From Schistocephalus solidus (Eukaryota > Platyhelminthes > Cestoda > Diphyllobothriidea > Diphyllobothriidae), in the NCBI GenBank assembly GCA_017591395.1, contig WEDG01001008.1, positions 1-64,000 on the forward strand: a stretch of DNA of 64,000 bases, given 5' to 3'. Below the pieces are notes generated by a model. The model worked only from the letters and a program-made list of their open reading frames with translations, searched no databases and had not been told where the DNA came from. Positions within the stretch are counted from its first letter, which is position 1, and each line of letters opens with the position of its first letter. This document shows, piece by piece, positions 53,701 through 63,502 of this stretch. The position numbers were made by a program, and so were the translations under genes.

Positions 53701-53703
<3 letters not shown>

Positions 53704-53738
<35 letters not shown>
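53704..53738. repeat. (TA)n at the right edge of the SINE array
   Basis: About 17 TA units. Confidence 0.95.
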
Positions 53739-53742
<4 letters not shown>

Positions 53743-54250
53743 GAGACAACAGAGTTTGGGGGAAACTTAAAACATAAATGTTTCGGGCTTACTTGCCTCA
53801 TTCAGCCAAGCATATTCTTGACCACCAGCTGGGACCGGGAACACAAGCATGCACCCACACAGATGCTGCAGATGGTCCACTACTGGGTTTAGCAGATGAT
53901 TCATAAGCACTTCCTCGAACCAAATCATCTGTGCCTTGCCACCTAACATTCTCTGTCGCTGCAGATCGGGTTGTTATTCACTTAGAAATGGGCTAATACC
54001 GATCCAATTGTCTTTCCAAAGCAAACAATCTTTGTATGGGTGGCAAAGGTCATGAATAGGCAACCACTTACCTGGCTGAAGTCAGCCAAGCTGTAAGAGC
54101 AGAGAGGGGTGACGGAGTTTGGGGGTAACTTGATACAGAACTGTTTCGGGCTTATTTGCCTTCAATCAGCCAAGCATAACCCTGACCACTAGCTGGGACC
54201 GGAAACACAAACATGCACACACAAACGTGGTGCAGGTGGTTCACCACTAC
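53739..54250. repeat. Unclassified repeat R3, two direct copies
   Basis: 53739-53890 and 54098-54250 share GGAGTTTGGGGG-like starts (AGAGTTTGGGGGAAACTT and GGAGTTTGGGGGTAACTT), TGTTTCGGGCTTA, TCAGCCAAGCATA, CTGGGACCGG and ACACAA-CATGCAC words. They begin 359 bp apart. Confidence 0.75.
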
Positions 54251-54479
54251 GTAATTTTTGCAGTTATCAAAACTGAGTATTTTAACGGTCACTGTCAAGA
54301 GGACCTGCGCAAAGACGGCTTCACATACTAAACAGCCAACATAAAAGTCTTGCTTTACTCGATTGGCATCACGCAGGCTACCGTTGATTGAGACAAATTA
54401 ATCAAAAAGTTATTCTAGGCTAACAAAATGCGATGAATACATCTTTATTAATGAATAGGCTGTCTACTACTAGTTGCAA

Positions 54480-54700
54480 AGTTGGCTGTGCGATGGGATG
54501 ACGAATTATCGCAAGTTGCTGTCTACACTCACTAAACGGGCCAATAGCTAAACGTTGCAGCCTTCAAGATAATCACCCACCCCCGAAACAAGATGAGCTG
54601 AAAATTGATTGAAGCCTGGACCATGGATGGGCACTCTATCAATTGATTTATCGATTTGGCACCGGCGTACAAAGCCCTGCGTAGTCACTTCCAGACTTGC
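54480..54700 (+). mobile_element. Penelope-like element 3' end fragment
   Basis: Diverged copy of 44830-45010, the GIY-YIG end: GATGACG-ATTATCGCAAGT, GATAATCACCCAC, TTGATTGAAGCCTG, GGGCACTCTATCAATTGATT and TTGGCACCGGCGTAC. No reading frame survives. Confidence 0.65.
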
Positions 54701-56189
54701 GTTAGACATTATTTATTAGTTCATACCCACTATAACTGTCGCCTGTTTTTTTTTGCTGCTGTTATCTCTAACGATGGACTCCTACAGGAGTTTGAAAACA
54801 CCGAATAATAAAAATTTGGTCTGATGCTTTAGCAGACTTCTCTTTTGCTCACACAATCTCCTGAGATTCGAACCTTCGAATTCATTCGTGACTAATATTT
54901 GCATTAGATACAAATTCACGTCTCAACTGAACATTTTTGCCTTAAAAACTTTTTCTTTAAATTGTGTTTTCACTGGGCAAAAAAGATAGAACTGTCTCGT
55001 ACTGTCAAAAAAATTTAATTGCGCTTTTAGCCAAGCTGCGTTTTATTCTCTCTCTTGGAACGTTTTCACGCAGAGTAAAATGAGCCATTCCCTCATCGTC
55101 TTCTGCTTTTCATATAACTTACTTTACGGTGGTTTCAACCGGACAATTTACTTTGCATGCTTTGTTGAATTTCCCGTGAAGAGTCCTCCATCAACTCTAA
55201 TTTAGTATCCTTCAAGCTCATGAAGTGGACAACTTTTGAAAATTTGTATGCTCTCTAGGGGTGACGTGTTAAGTGAATCTCAAGTAATTTGGCTCTGCAG
55301 TTCATAATCCCCGTTCGCTCTCGATTTTCCTACGAATTCTGTAAGTGCATTGACGTACAGCGAGAACATATGGAAATAATTATTCCTAATCTGCTTTGAT
55401 GAGGTTTACTTAATAGTTCTTTAGTATCTGTAAGCCAGCCTTTGCCCTCTAGCTCCTAAAAACACGTTCCATGTGTCCATGTTTCGTTCGTTTTTAGGCT
55501 GGCGTCTAAAACCATGGATAATTCTCTCTAACAGTTATTTAATTGTTCCGTGCGGGAAAACTTACGGCTGCTCCAGGCAACCAGTCTCGTTTCTAGGCTA
55601 AGAACGAAACAACTATTCTGCTTGAGGTCATTAATTTCAATTAAGCCTTTTATACTGCTGCGTATACCCTACATGCTCCCAAGGATCCGGCTTAGAGACG
55701 CCTTTAAAGCGATCGTGCGCTCTTTTTGAGTCGTCCTCGCATATACAGGTGACAACGGAGAACTTGTGACCGAAGTGTGAAATAATCAGAATAAGTCCAT
55801 ACGTCCTCAGGGCAAAAATCTAACATCCTATTGCAGGCGGGCAAAAAAAACGAATTGGTTTATGACTCTATTAGGATTCTCACTGAGGGCTATATATCCA
55901 CACAAACTTATCCAGTTGCTTAACTTTATCGGATTTGATCACTGTGCCAGAGCATATATTTTCAAAAGTTCGTTTTATTTAGTGGCGAAAGTGTTGTTTT
56001 CCAAGCAGTTACATGGTAGAAAGTCTGGAAGCATCCTTCTGGGCAGCCTAGCCGCCCCTAGGCGTGGAACCACACCCCCTATGTTCGGCATTTGTTATGG
56101 GAGCGCAACCCGAATAACGCCTGCCGTGCCCTGATGTGGCCCCCGTGTTGGTCCAACGCATCTAGCACGTGGCCCGTCTCGAGGGTACA
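54701..56189. other. No gene recognised
   Basis: AT-rich spacer. A 90-codon frame at 55862-56134 has no known domain. Confidence 0.45.
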
Positions 56190-56689
56190 CACACGACAGT
56201 TCGACCGCCGTAGTCCGACGATTTCCACCGTTTGCTCCACAGAAGGATGGTGTAGGGACGGTGAATTGCACGCGGATTTGTTTTAAGTTATAGTAGCCTT
56301 GCGCTGCAGCTACCGCACTCTCTCCTCCTCCCCAACCTGAAACCAGTGTCATGACAGAGTCAAGAAGACCCGAGGTGGGAGAAGACGCAGGTGGCTGGCG
56401 TGGCCGGAGCCCCCTATGGACGAGCCACCAAATATGGCTCGGATCCCACGGAGTGGGAGTGCCATAAAGGCCACATTAAGAAGGAGCCGTTGCAGCCTGC
56501 CTCTCAGTCCACCAGTCTGCCACTCCACACAACACACATTGGACTGAATGCGAGGTTTTCATGCAATTATCAGTTGGTAACCTTCCAACCCACGGCGCTT
56601 ATCGCCCCATGATATTCTCAAGCTAAGATCACACATGCAACTGAGGAACAACATGGAGAAGGAGCCAAGGATCATGCTTGCCTCTGAAA

Positions 56690-57660
56690 CAGTTATGCAG
56701 ATTGAAAGCATGTTTTTGTGGTGTTGCGTGTGATCATGTCAGGTGCGGAGGCTGAGGAGGAGAGATTTAGTGTTGCAGTATAGCCGGCGGTGTCCAAGGG
56801 CAGGGTTTTATGGAGGCGCATGTGACCTAACAGGCCCATGCGGTGTGTGAATGTGCGTGGGCAGTGCGGATAGATGAGTCGGGTAAAGTGGGTGTATTTT
56901 GGTGGTCTTGACACTGGTTCACCAGTTTCTGTGTGATGAGTTCGTAAGTGACCGACCAGGCCGATGCGTGATGTGCACGTGTATTGACAATTAGAACAAG
57001 ATAGGTCGGGAGATGCTGAGTCTGCGGGGATCTTTCCTGTTACCGGTAGTCAAGCTCATGGGAGGAATATGGGATGTGTTGATGGGTGTGTAAGATGTGC
57101 TGGCGTCGCGGTGGATTCCGCTTTCATGTATGCGCATATGACCGAGCAAACCCATGCGGTGAGTGAATGCGTGGGGACGATGAGGGCAAAGGAGGCGACG
57201 GTCTCTGCTCTATGTTGATGCTCCAGGCCCATGCGATGACTGAATGCGCAGGGGCAGTAGAAGCGTCGGTCTCTGCTGTGTGTTGATACTCCAGGCATCA
57301 GTTCGCTAGCCTCTGCGTGATGGATTCGCAAGTAACCGACTAGGCTGATGTGTGAAATGAAGGTGCGATCGCAATGTGGACAGGTTAGTACCAAGTTCTC
57401 ATCGCTGGTACTGGAGGCGGTGATTGTGGTGGTGGCGGGGGAAGTAGGAGGTGGCAGGTAGTCGGAGGTGGTGGCTACTGAGGTGGTGGTGTTCGTTGCC
57501 ATGATCGGCGCAGGGGGTGGAGCAGGGAGGATGCTGTCCGTGATCGTGGGTGGCGGGGCATCGGTGAAGTTGTTATCAGTGGTTTGGGTGGTCGGGGTCA
57601 TGGGGTCTGAGGCAGGTGTGGCAGAGGTTAATTTTATGTGATTGTTGTTGCATTGAGTTC
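56690..57660 (-). pseudogene. Cluster of C2H2-like finger modules, LINE C-terminus
   Basis: Repeated modules of the form CPxCxRTFxHRMGLLGHMRxH: LTCPHCDRTFISHISLVGYL near 57390, FSHRMGL near 57240, further copies near 57150 and 56960, and HCPRTFTHRMGLLGHMRLH near 56850. Low-complexity Thr/Pro linkers (TTTTSVATTSDYLPPPT) lie between modules. Some first-His positions are Tyr and the frame changes between modules. A nucleic-acid-binding tail for the retrotransposon protein is the likely role. Confidence 0.65.
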
Positions 57661-57682
57661 GACGATGTCCAACCAGGCCGAT

Positions 57683-58984
57683 TCACGCGCGGAATGTGTG
57701 TTGAGAGCGTGGGCACGTTGGCAGGGCTTGGACATTGGCGGTGTTGATCCGCGGTGCTTGTAACTTACGAGCTGCCCTTTTGGCCATAGCAGAGGTGATC
57801 CGGTTGGCCTCATAGATTGCTGAACCAGTCTTCACGGATCTTCTCCATGTCGGTATATCCTGGGTGAGGTCATCCCAGATCGCCGGGTTGATTTGCAATT
57901 GCTTCAGAGATTTCTTCAAAGTGTCCTTGAAGTGTCGTTTTTGAACTCCCTGTCGGCGAGCACCCGTAGCGACAGCTCCGTAGAAAAGTCGTTTGGGTAG
58001 TCGCTCGTCATCCATTCTTACCAGGTGGCCGCTCCATCGCAGTTTCACTTGCCTCAGCATACCGAGGATGCTGAGGATTCCAGTCCGCTCCAGGACTTCC
58101 GTGTCCGGGATCTTGTCTTGCCATCTTAGCTTCAGTATTCAGCGGACGCAGCTGAGATGGAAATGATTCAGCTTCCTGGCTTACTTCGAGTAGACCGTTC
58201 AGGTCTCCGCTTTGTAAAGGAGTGTCGTCAAGACGATGGACTTGTGCATCTTCAGTTTGGTGTTCAGGTGAATACCATGGCGATTCCACATGGAGGTCTG
58301 CAGCCGGTCGAAGGCCTGACTAGCTTTGGAGATCCGTTGAGCAACCTCGTCATTGATTCTCGTTTTGCGTGTCAGTGCGCTTCCCAGATAAGTAATTTTT
58401 TTCGCATTTTTGAGATGAGCGCCGTAGACATTGATTCGCGGAGCATTGTATTCTGCGCTGGGTGGCGGCTGTTGCATGCCAACCGTTTTGGCTGTACTGA
58501 TTGTTAATACAAAATTGCCGCAGCCTGCGGCGAAGAGGTCCATGCTATTTTGCATGTCCTCCTCCATCACGGTGTTAAGAGCGCTGTCATCCGCGAAGAG
58601 CAAGTCATAAACTGTAGTCGTAGACACGCGCGTTGGAGCCTGCATACGCCGACTGTTGAGAAGGTGCCCGTCAGTTCTGTAGGCGATGCGGATACCAGGC
58701 TGCTCATCACGGTAGGCGTCCACCAGCATAGCCGAGAACATGAGACTGAACAGGGTGGGAGCAAATACGCAGCCCTGCTTCACTCCGTTGGTCACTGCGA
58801 ATGCTTCGGATACTGTCCCGTTGTCAGTGACGCGCGCCGTCATCTCGCCATGAAGCTGACGCACCATGTGCGTGAACCGCTCAGGACAACCAAATTTCTG
58901 CATGACTTTCCACAGTCCGTCACGATTCACCGTGTCAAAGGCTTTCGTTAGATCCACGAAGGTAGTGTATAGGTGAGTTCGCAT
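57683..58984 (-). pseudogene. LINE reverse transcriptase and C-terminal domain
   Basis: The 261-residue frame 58199-58984 begins MRTHLYTTFVDLTKAFDTVN and contains the palm block TNGVKQGCVFAPTLFSLMFS and the catalytic box DLLFADDSALN with both aspartates, then ITYLGSALTRKTRINDEVAQ and KLKMHKSIVLTTLLY. A stop and frame change near 58195 separate it from the C-terminal part 57683-58060, LRWSGHLVRMDDERLPKRLF and PTWRRSVKTGSAIYEANRI, which ends in a first finger-like CPRSQHTF. Confidence 0.9.
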
Positions 58985-59223
58985 CTCCTGGCATTTTGGA
59001 TTTCTCTCTCAGGTCTTCCAGTTTGTGGGTTATTTGGTTGCTGAAATCAAAACAGTGAGCAGGCAAATTTAACAAAAGTGTATTTTACTTACCTGGCGGT
59101 CACTTCCCTTGGCGCCTTCGTAGGGGGTTCACATCTAAGCCTCATCTGGGAGATGTCGAAGCGGTGATCTGTCCAACCATCAACATCGTGGAACACCTTG
59201 ATTACTAGCAAATCCTATCGATC

Positions 59224-59819
59224 TCACTTCCGGACAAGAACATAGTCCAGCAGCTGCCAGCGCCGCGACCAAGGGTGCATCCATATGGCCTTCTCCCGCA
59301 TCGGAAGGCAGAAGAAGGCGTTGGTCAGCAGGAGACGGTGTTCCGCACACGTTCGCAGAAGAAGGAGTTCGTTATCGGTACAGCTACCGAGACTGTGGGG
59401 ACCCAGCACTCCCTGTCAGGCAACGTGGTCCGTCCCGACGCGGGCGTTGATGTCACCAAGGACAATTAACTTGTCCGCCTTCGGCACAGTCGCCATCAGG
59501 GTGTGCAGGACCTAGTAGAATTTGTCCTTCGCCGCATCAGAGCTCGTCATAAGGGGAGTGTAGGCGTTGATGATTGCGACGAAATTCTCTCCCCGAAGAT
59601 GCAGGCGGAGGCGCATCAGACGATCATTGCTACCCTGCAAAGATAGGGCAGACGTCCCACGATGTCGTTCTGGATGGCAAAGGCAACACCAGCGTCGCGT
59701 CGCTCTGCCTTTAGCTGGCCGCTCCAGAAGAAGGTGTAGCCGACACCCACCTCCTCCAGCTGACCCTGCTTAGAGAATCGGGTCTCGCTGAGAGCAGCAA
59801 TATCCACCTTGTAGCTCAC
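59224..59819 (-). pseudogene. LINE APE-type endonuclease
   Basis: Nicks target DNA for priming. [19 protein letters not shown] has the SETR block with the catalytic-region Glu, then [20 protein letters not shown]. The middle part is out of frame, and the end contains [32 protein letters not shown] with the terminal D-Y block. Confidence 0.85.
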
Positions 59820-60757
59820 AAGTTCCCGTGCGACTAGCGCCGTCTTCCGTTCCGTCTGGTTTCTCCTAGGATTGTCTAAAAGGGACGAACATTCCCGGCT
59901 GCTAGTGTAAGCGGACTCACCCGTGCAGCCCGGAGGGTATGGCGCGGGGATGGGGACGGGGTATTGTTGTTTGTCAGAGTTTTACGATCGTGTATTTTGC
60001 GATCTGCGAGCCGCAACCCGTTGCAGCTGACATGATACCCAGCGTGTGTTTAGGGCACCTTTTCTAGCCCCTTCCTCCGTGAGGATGCAAGCAGTGCTGT
60101 CCCTAAATAGGGCTGCTAGAACATCCCAGGCTGCTGCCGAACTCCACTATGTGTCACGGTTTTGGTTAAGGGAGAAAGTGACCCGGGTTAGTCTGGGCCA
60201 CCTACGGGGTTGTTGTCGCACCCACCGTAGAACTTTTTGAGAGGGGGGAGGTGGGAAGTTCAGGAGTCAGACATACCGGTTGTGGATGCACACACAGAGC
60301 ACTGGAGACCCGCACCTGATTCAGCCCGCCGGTCGTGATGGTTGCCCGGAGTGTGGCCGTGTGTCTGGTAAGTGCAGGCAGACTGCCTAGCACTGACAGC
60401 CACCTGCGACGAAGCCGCGCATTAGATGAGTGACCGGCTCGGCCTGTAGACTGGCACCTGGGGGAGGGAAGTGCGAGTGATGTCGACTCTGTGGACTGTA
60501 ACGGTGGATGGGCACTCAACAATTGCGTTATAGAACATAATTGTTCCGATGGTACCCTGAGGCTCACTCTAGAGTCACGACAGCAGCCACAAAGCGGTTA
60601 GAACTGCAGGTTAAATGAAATTATCGCTTCAGACAAGGAAGATTGGAAGGTCCGTTCTGACCTATTAGCCGGCCTACCTAGCATTAGGAGTGTACCCCTA
60701 AAGCCGTTAGGCAGCTAAGTATATAGGCAGAATAACATGACCGACAAAGACAAGGGA

Positions 60758-60802
60758 GACTGGAATGGCCATTTCTGGCTTATTAGCCGTCATCAGCCAG
60801 CC
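60758..60802 (-). ncRNA. Hammerhead ribozyme, SINE family, copy 11
   Basis: Helix I GGCUGG/CCAGUC: the A-U pair of other copies is G-U here, so pairing is kept at a changed position. Core, helix II, helix III and AUU site as in copy 4. Confidence 0.78.
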
Positions 60803-61066
60803 AAACCCAACCCCAAGCGCTGTGGACCCCAAGCCTCGAACTCGTGACCTTGTTGGACAGACGTCTAACGCTCTACCCCATGTGCCACGACCTCGTTGAC
60901 TTGCCGGTTCCGATCGGAAATATTAACAATGGTAGTGGGGCGCTCACCGATCGGTTACAGGACTCACTCGTCCCGTTGTGTCTTATGGCTAACTCTCAAG
61001 TCCCACCAGCAAACGTAAGGAAGCTAAGTATATAGGCAGAATAACATGACCGACAAAGACAAGGGA

Positions 61067-61111
61067 GACTGGAATGGCCATTTCTGGCTTATTAGCCGTC
61101 ATCAGCCAGCC
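61067..61111 (-). ncRNA. Hammerhead ribozyme, SINE family, copy 12
   Basis: Same helix I variant as copy 11. Predicted cleavage sites of copies 11 and 12 are 309 bases apart. Confidence 0.78.
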
Positions 61112-61374
61112 ATACCCAACCCCAGGAGCTGCGGCGCCCGAGCCTCGAACTCGCGACTTTGTTGGGCAGAAGTCCAACGCTCTACCCACTGCGCCACGAG
61201 CTCGTTTTCTTGCCGGTTTCGATCGGGAATATTAACAATGGTAGTGGGGCGCTCACCGATCGGTTACATATATATACTTAGCTGTCTTACGGCTGCTGGC
61301 GGGGCTTGAGAGTTAGCCCCAAGGCACAACGGGACGACTGAGTCCTGTACCCGATCGTTGAGCGCCCCAATACC

Positions 61375-61377
<3 letters not shown>

Positions 61378-61420
<43 letters not shown>
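61378..61420. repeat. (TA)n between the two ribozyme-repeat families
   Basis: About 21 TA units separating the SINE array from the inverted 355 bp unit. Confidence 0.95.
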
Positions 61421-61424
<4 letters not shown>

Positions 61425-61795
61425 AAGACATTATACCGTACTTCCGACATAGGTACTAGCTAAAAGCCCAGACACATGTTTTGCCGATGTTTCTGCTGCT
61501 GCGTGACACAGCAACGAGGGGTTCGGCTCCTCAGTGGGTCCCCAGCGTTCTCTATGCGGTTTCTGGTATATGGACTCAGAGAATAATCGGGGAAATAATT
61601 TCTGAAATTATTAAGTGCAGGACATGGAGTCAGGTGATTCGGACATGACTTTTAGGGTCAGACCCGAAATTTCAATGAACATTTGGGTCGAAGACAATCA
61701 ACCACTGTGGAATAACCACGTAATGCCCATTCTACAAACAAGTAGTACTACAAGTAGTATGAATCTTATATGGCAAAGACATTATACCGTACTTC

Positions 61796-61799
<4 letters not shown>
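61421..61799 (-). repeat. Inverted unit of the 355 bp ribozyme repeat
   Basis: Reverse complement of the + strand monomers that follow, slightly more than one unit long (the GGCAAAGACATTATACCGT block occurs at both ends, 61421 and 61771). It faces the array across a (TA)n tract, making a head-to-head pair. Confidence 0.93.
61467..61538 (-). ncRNA. Hammerhead ribozyme, 355 bp family, inverted copy with broken core
   Basis: Helices I and II intact, but the GAAA core reads AAAA: invariant G12 is A. Helix III changes to ACAU/GUGU-like with one G-U pair. Predicted inactive. Confidence 0.75.

Positions 61800-61832
<33 letters not shown>
61800..61832. repeat. (TA)n at the centre of the inverted pair
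   Basis: About 16 TA units. Confidence 0.95.
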
Positions 61833-61835
<3 letters not shown>

Positions 61836-61966
61836 CGGATCTGACCCTAAAAAGTCATGTCCGAATCACCTGACTCCATTTCCTGCACTTAATAATTTCA
61901 GAAATTATTTACCCGATTATTCTCTGGAGTCCATATACCAGAAACCGCATAGAGAACGCTGGGGGA

Positions 61967-62038
61967 CCCACTGAGGAGCCGAACCCCTCGTTGCTGTGTC
62001 ACACAGCAGCAGAAACATCGGCGAAACACGTGTCTGGG
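61967..62038 (+). ncRNA. Hammerhead ribozyme, 355 bp family, copy 1
   Basis: Type I hammerhead in order: helix I CCCA (61967-61970), core CUGAGGA (61971-61977), helix II GCCGA, a 9 by 9 internal loop, a distal hairpin UGCUGUG/CACAGCA with loop UCA, helix II UCGGC, core GAAA, helix III ACAC/GUGU with no loop, C17 at 62034, helix I UGGG (62035-62038). All invariant core bases and the G10.1-C11.1 and A15.1-U16.1 pairs are present. Predicted cleavage after 62034 (GUC). Confidence 0.9.
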
Positions 62039-62320
62039 CTTTTAGCTAGTATCTATGTCGGAAGTACGGTATAACGTCTTTGTCATATACGATTCATACT
62101 ACTTGTAGTAGTACTTGTTTGTAGAATGGGCATTACGTGGTTATTCCACAGTGGTTGATTGTCTTTGACCCAAATGTTCATTGAAATTTCGGATGTGACC
62201 CTTAAAAGTCATGTCCGAATCACCTGACTCCATGTCCTGCACTTAATAATTTCAGAAATTATTTACCCGATTATTCTCTGGAGTCCATATACCAGAAACC
62301 GCATAGAGAACGCTGGGGGA

Positions 62321-62392
62321 CCCACTGAGGAGCCGAACCCCTCGTTGCTGTGTCCCACAGCAATAGAAACATCGGCGAAACACGTGTCTGGG
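62321..62392 (+). ncRNA. Hammerhead ribozyme, 355 bp family, copy 2
   Basis: Core and helices as in copy 1. Differences are confined to loops: distal hairpin loop UCC for UCA, and AUAGAAACA for GCAGAAACA. Cleavage predicted after 62388. Confidence 0.88.
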
Positions 62393-62674
62393 CTTTTAGC
62401 TAGTATCAATGTCGGAAGTACGGTATAACGTCTTTGCCATATAAGATTCATACTACTTGTAGTAGTACTTGTTTGTAGAATGGGCATTACGTGGTTATTC
62501 CACAGTGGTTGATTGTCTTCGACCCAAATGTTCATTGAAATTTCGGGATCTGACCCTAAAAAGTCATGTCCGAATCACCTGACTCCATGTCCTGCACTTA
62601 ATAATTTCAGAAATTATTTACCCGATTATTCTCTGGAGTCCATATACCAGAAACCGCATAGAGAACGCTGGGGA

Positions 62675-62746
62675 CCCACTGAGGAGCCGAACCCCTCGTT
62701 GCTGTGTCACACAGCAGCAGAAACATCGGCGAAACACGTGTCTGGG
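62675..62746 (+). ncRNA. Hammerhead ribozyme, 355 bp family, copy 3
   Basis: Ribozyme identical to copy 1; one G fewer in the run just upstream. Cleavage predicted after 62742. Confidence 0.9.
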
Positions 62747-63030
62747 CTTTTAGCTAGTATCTATGTCGGAAGTACGGTATAACGTCTTTGCCATATAAGA
62801 TTCATACTACTTGTAGTACTACTTGTTTGTAGAATGGGCATTACGTGGTTATTCCACAGTGGTTGATTGTCTTCGACCCAAATGTTCATTGAAATTTCGG
62901 ATCTGACCCTAAAAAAAGTCATGTCCGAATCACCTGACTCCATGTCCTGCACTTAATAATTTCAGAAATTATTTACCCGATTATTCTCTGGAGTCCATAT
63001 ACCAGAAACCGCATAGAGAACGCTGGGGGA

Positions 63031-63102
63031 CCCACTGAGGAGCCGAACCCCTCGTTGCTGTGTCACACAGCAGCAGAAACATCGGCGAAACACGTGTCTG
63101 GG
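63031..63102 (+). ncRNA. Hammerhead ribozyme, 355 bp family, copy 4
   Basis: Ribozyme identical to copy 1. Cleavage predicted after 63098. Confidence 0.9.
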
Positions 63103-63386
63103 CTTTTAGCTAGTATCTATGTCGGAAGTACGGTATAACGTCTTTGTCATATACGATTCATACTACTTGTAGTACTACTTGTTTGTAGAATGGGCATTAC
63201 GTGGTTATTCCACAGTGGTTGATTGTCTTCGACCCAAATGTTCATTGAAATTTCGGATCTGACCCTAAAAAAAGTCATGTCCGAATCACCTGACTCCATG
63301 TCCTGCACTTAGTAATTTCAGAAATTATTTACCCAAATATTCTTTGGAGTCCATATACCAGAAACCGCATTGAGAACGCTGGGGGA

Positions 63387-63458
63387 CCCACTGAGGAGCC
63401 GAACCCCTCGTTGCTGTGTCACACAGCAGCAGAAACATCGGCGAAACACGTGTCTGGG
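63387..63458 (+). ncRNA. Hammerhead ribozyme, 355 bp family, copy 5
   Basis: Ribozyme identical to copy 1, although the monomer around it has several substitutions. Cleavage predicted after 63454. Confidence 0.9.
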
Positions 63459-63502
63459 CTTTTAGCTAGTATCTATGTCGGAAGTACGGTATAACGTCTT
63501 TG

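Larger units (their letters stand above)
52997..53703 (+). mobile_element. Plus-strand array of 305 bp SINE units
   Basis: Three hammerheads at 305 bp spacing. The first unit lacks the tRNA head; the other two have complete heads at 53238-53309 and 53543-53614, with A box TGGCTCAATGG (53243 and 53548) and B box GGTTCGAATCC (53286 and 53591) matching the Pol III consensus. The full units are nearly identical. The array ends in (TA)n at 53704-53738. Confidence 0.93.
56190..60540 (-). mobile_element. Non-LTR retrotransposon with APE endonuclease, RT and C2H2-like finger tail, inactive
   Basis: Minus-strand order: 5' region (59880-60540), APE-type endonuclease (59224-59819), reverse transcriptase (57683-58984), finger-like repeats (56690-57660), 3' region with R1 (56190-56600). 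The protein resembles a LINE family abundant in diphyllobothriid and schistosomatid databases, sometimes mislabelled craniofacial development protein 2. Only ~240 bp separate endonuclease and RT, so the linker and RT fingers (several hundred residues in intact relatives) are deleted. Several frame changes. Confidence 0.8.
60530..61377 (-). mobile_element. SINE array, second subfamily (309 bp units)
   Basis: Two hammerhead-bearing units 309 bp apart (ACATGACCGACAAAGACAAG at 60735 and 61044) with tRNA-like heads on the minus strand (60833-60896 and 61140-61203, B-box-like GAGTTCGAGGC). An inverted partial unit follows (61268-61370). Leader differs from the 51-53 kb arrays (GTGGGGCGCTCACCGATCGG), so this is a distinct subfamily. 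(TA)n at 61378-61420. Confidence 0.88.

Noticed and set aside
51394..53703. CRISPR-like array
   Set aside because: Eukaryotic context, 305-310 bp units without repeat-spacer alternation.
54760..54835. Possible hammerhead in the 3' flank of the Penelope-like fragment (CUAACGA, ACUCC/GGAGU stem, GAAA)
   Set aside because: Invariant G5 is A, helices I and III do not pair convincingly, and it occurs once. At most a dead relic.
61615..62952. Protein frames of about 90 residues recurring in the 355 bp array (NIWVEDNQPLWNNH and others)
   Set aside because: They exist on both strands, depend on monomer boundaries and lack any family. The conserved object is the RNA structure.
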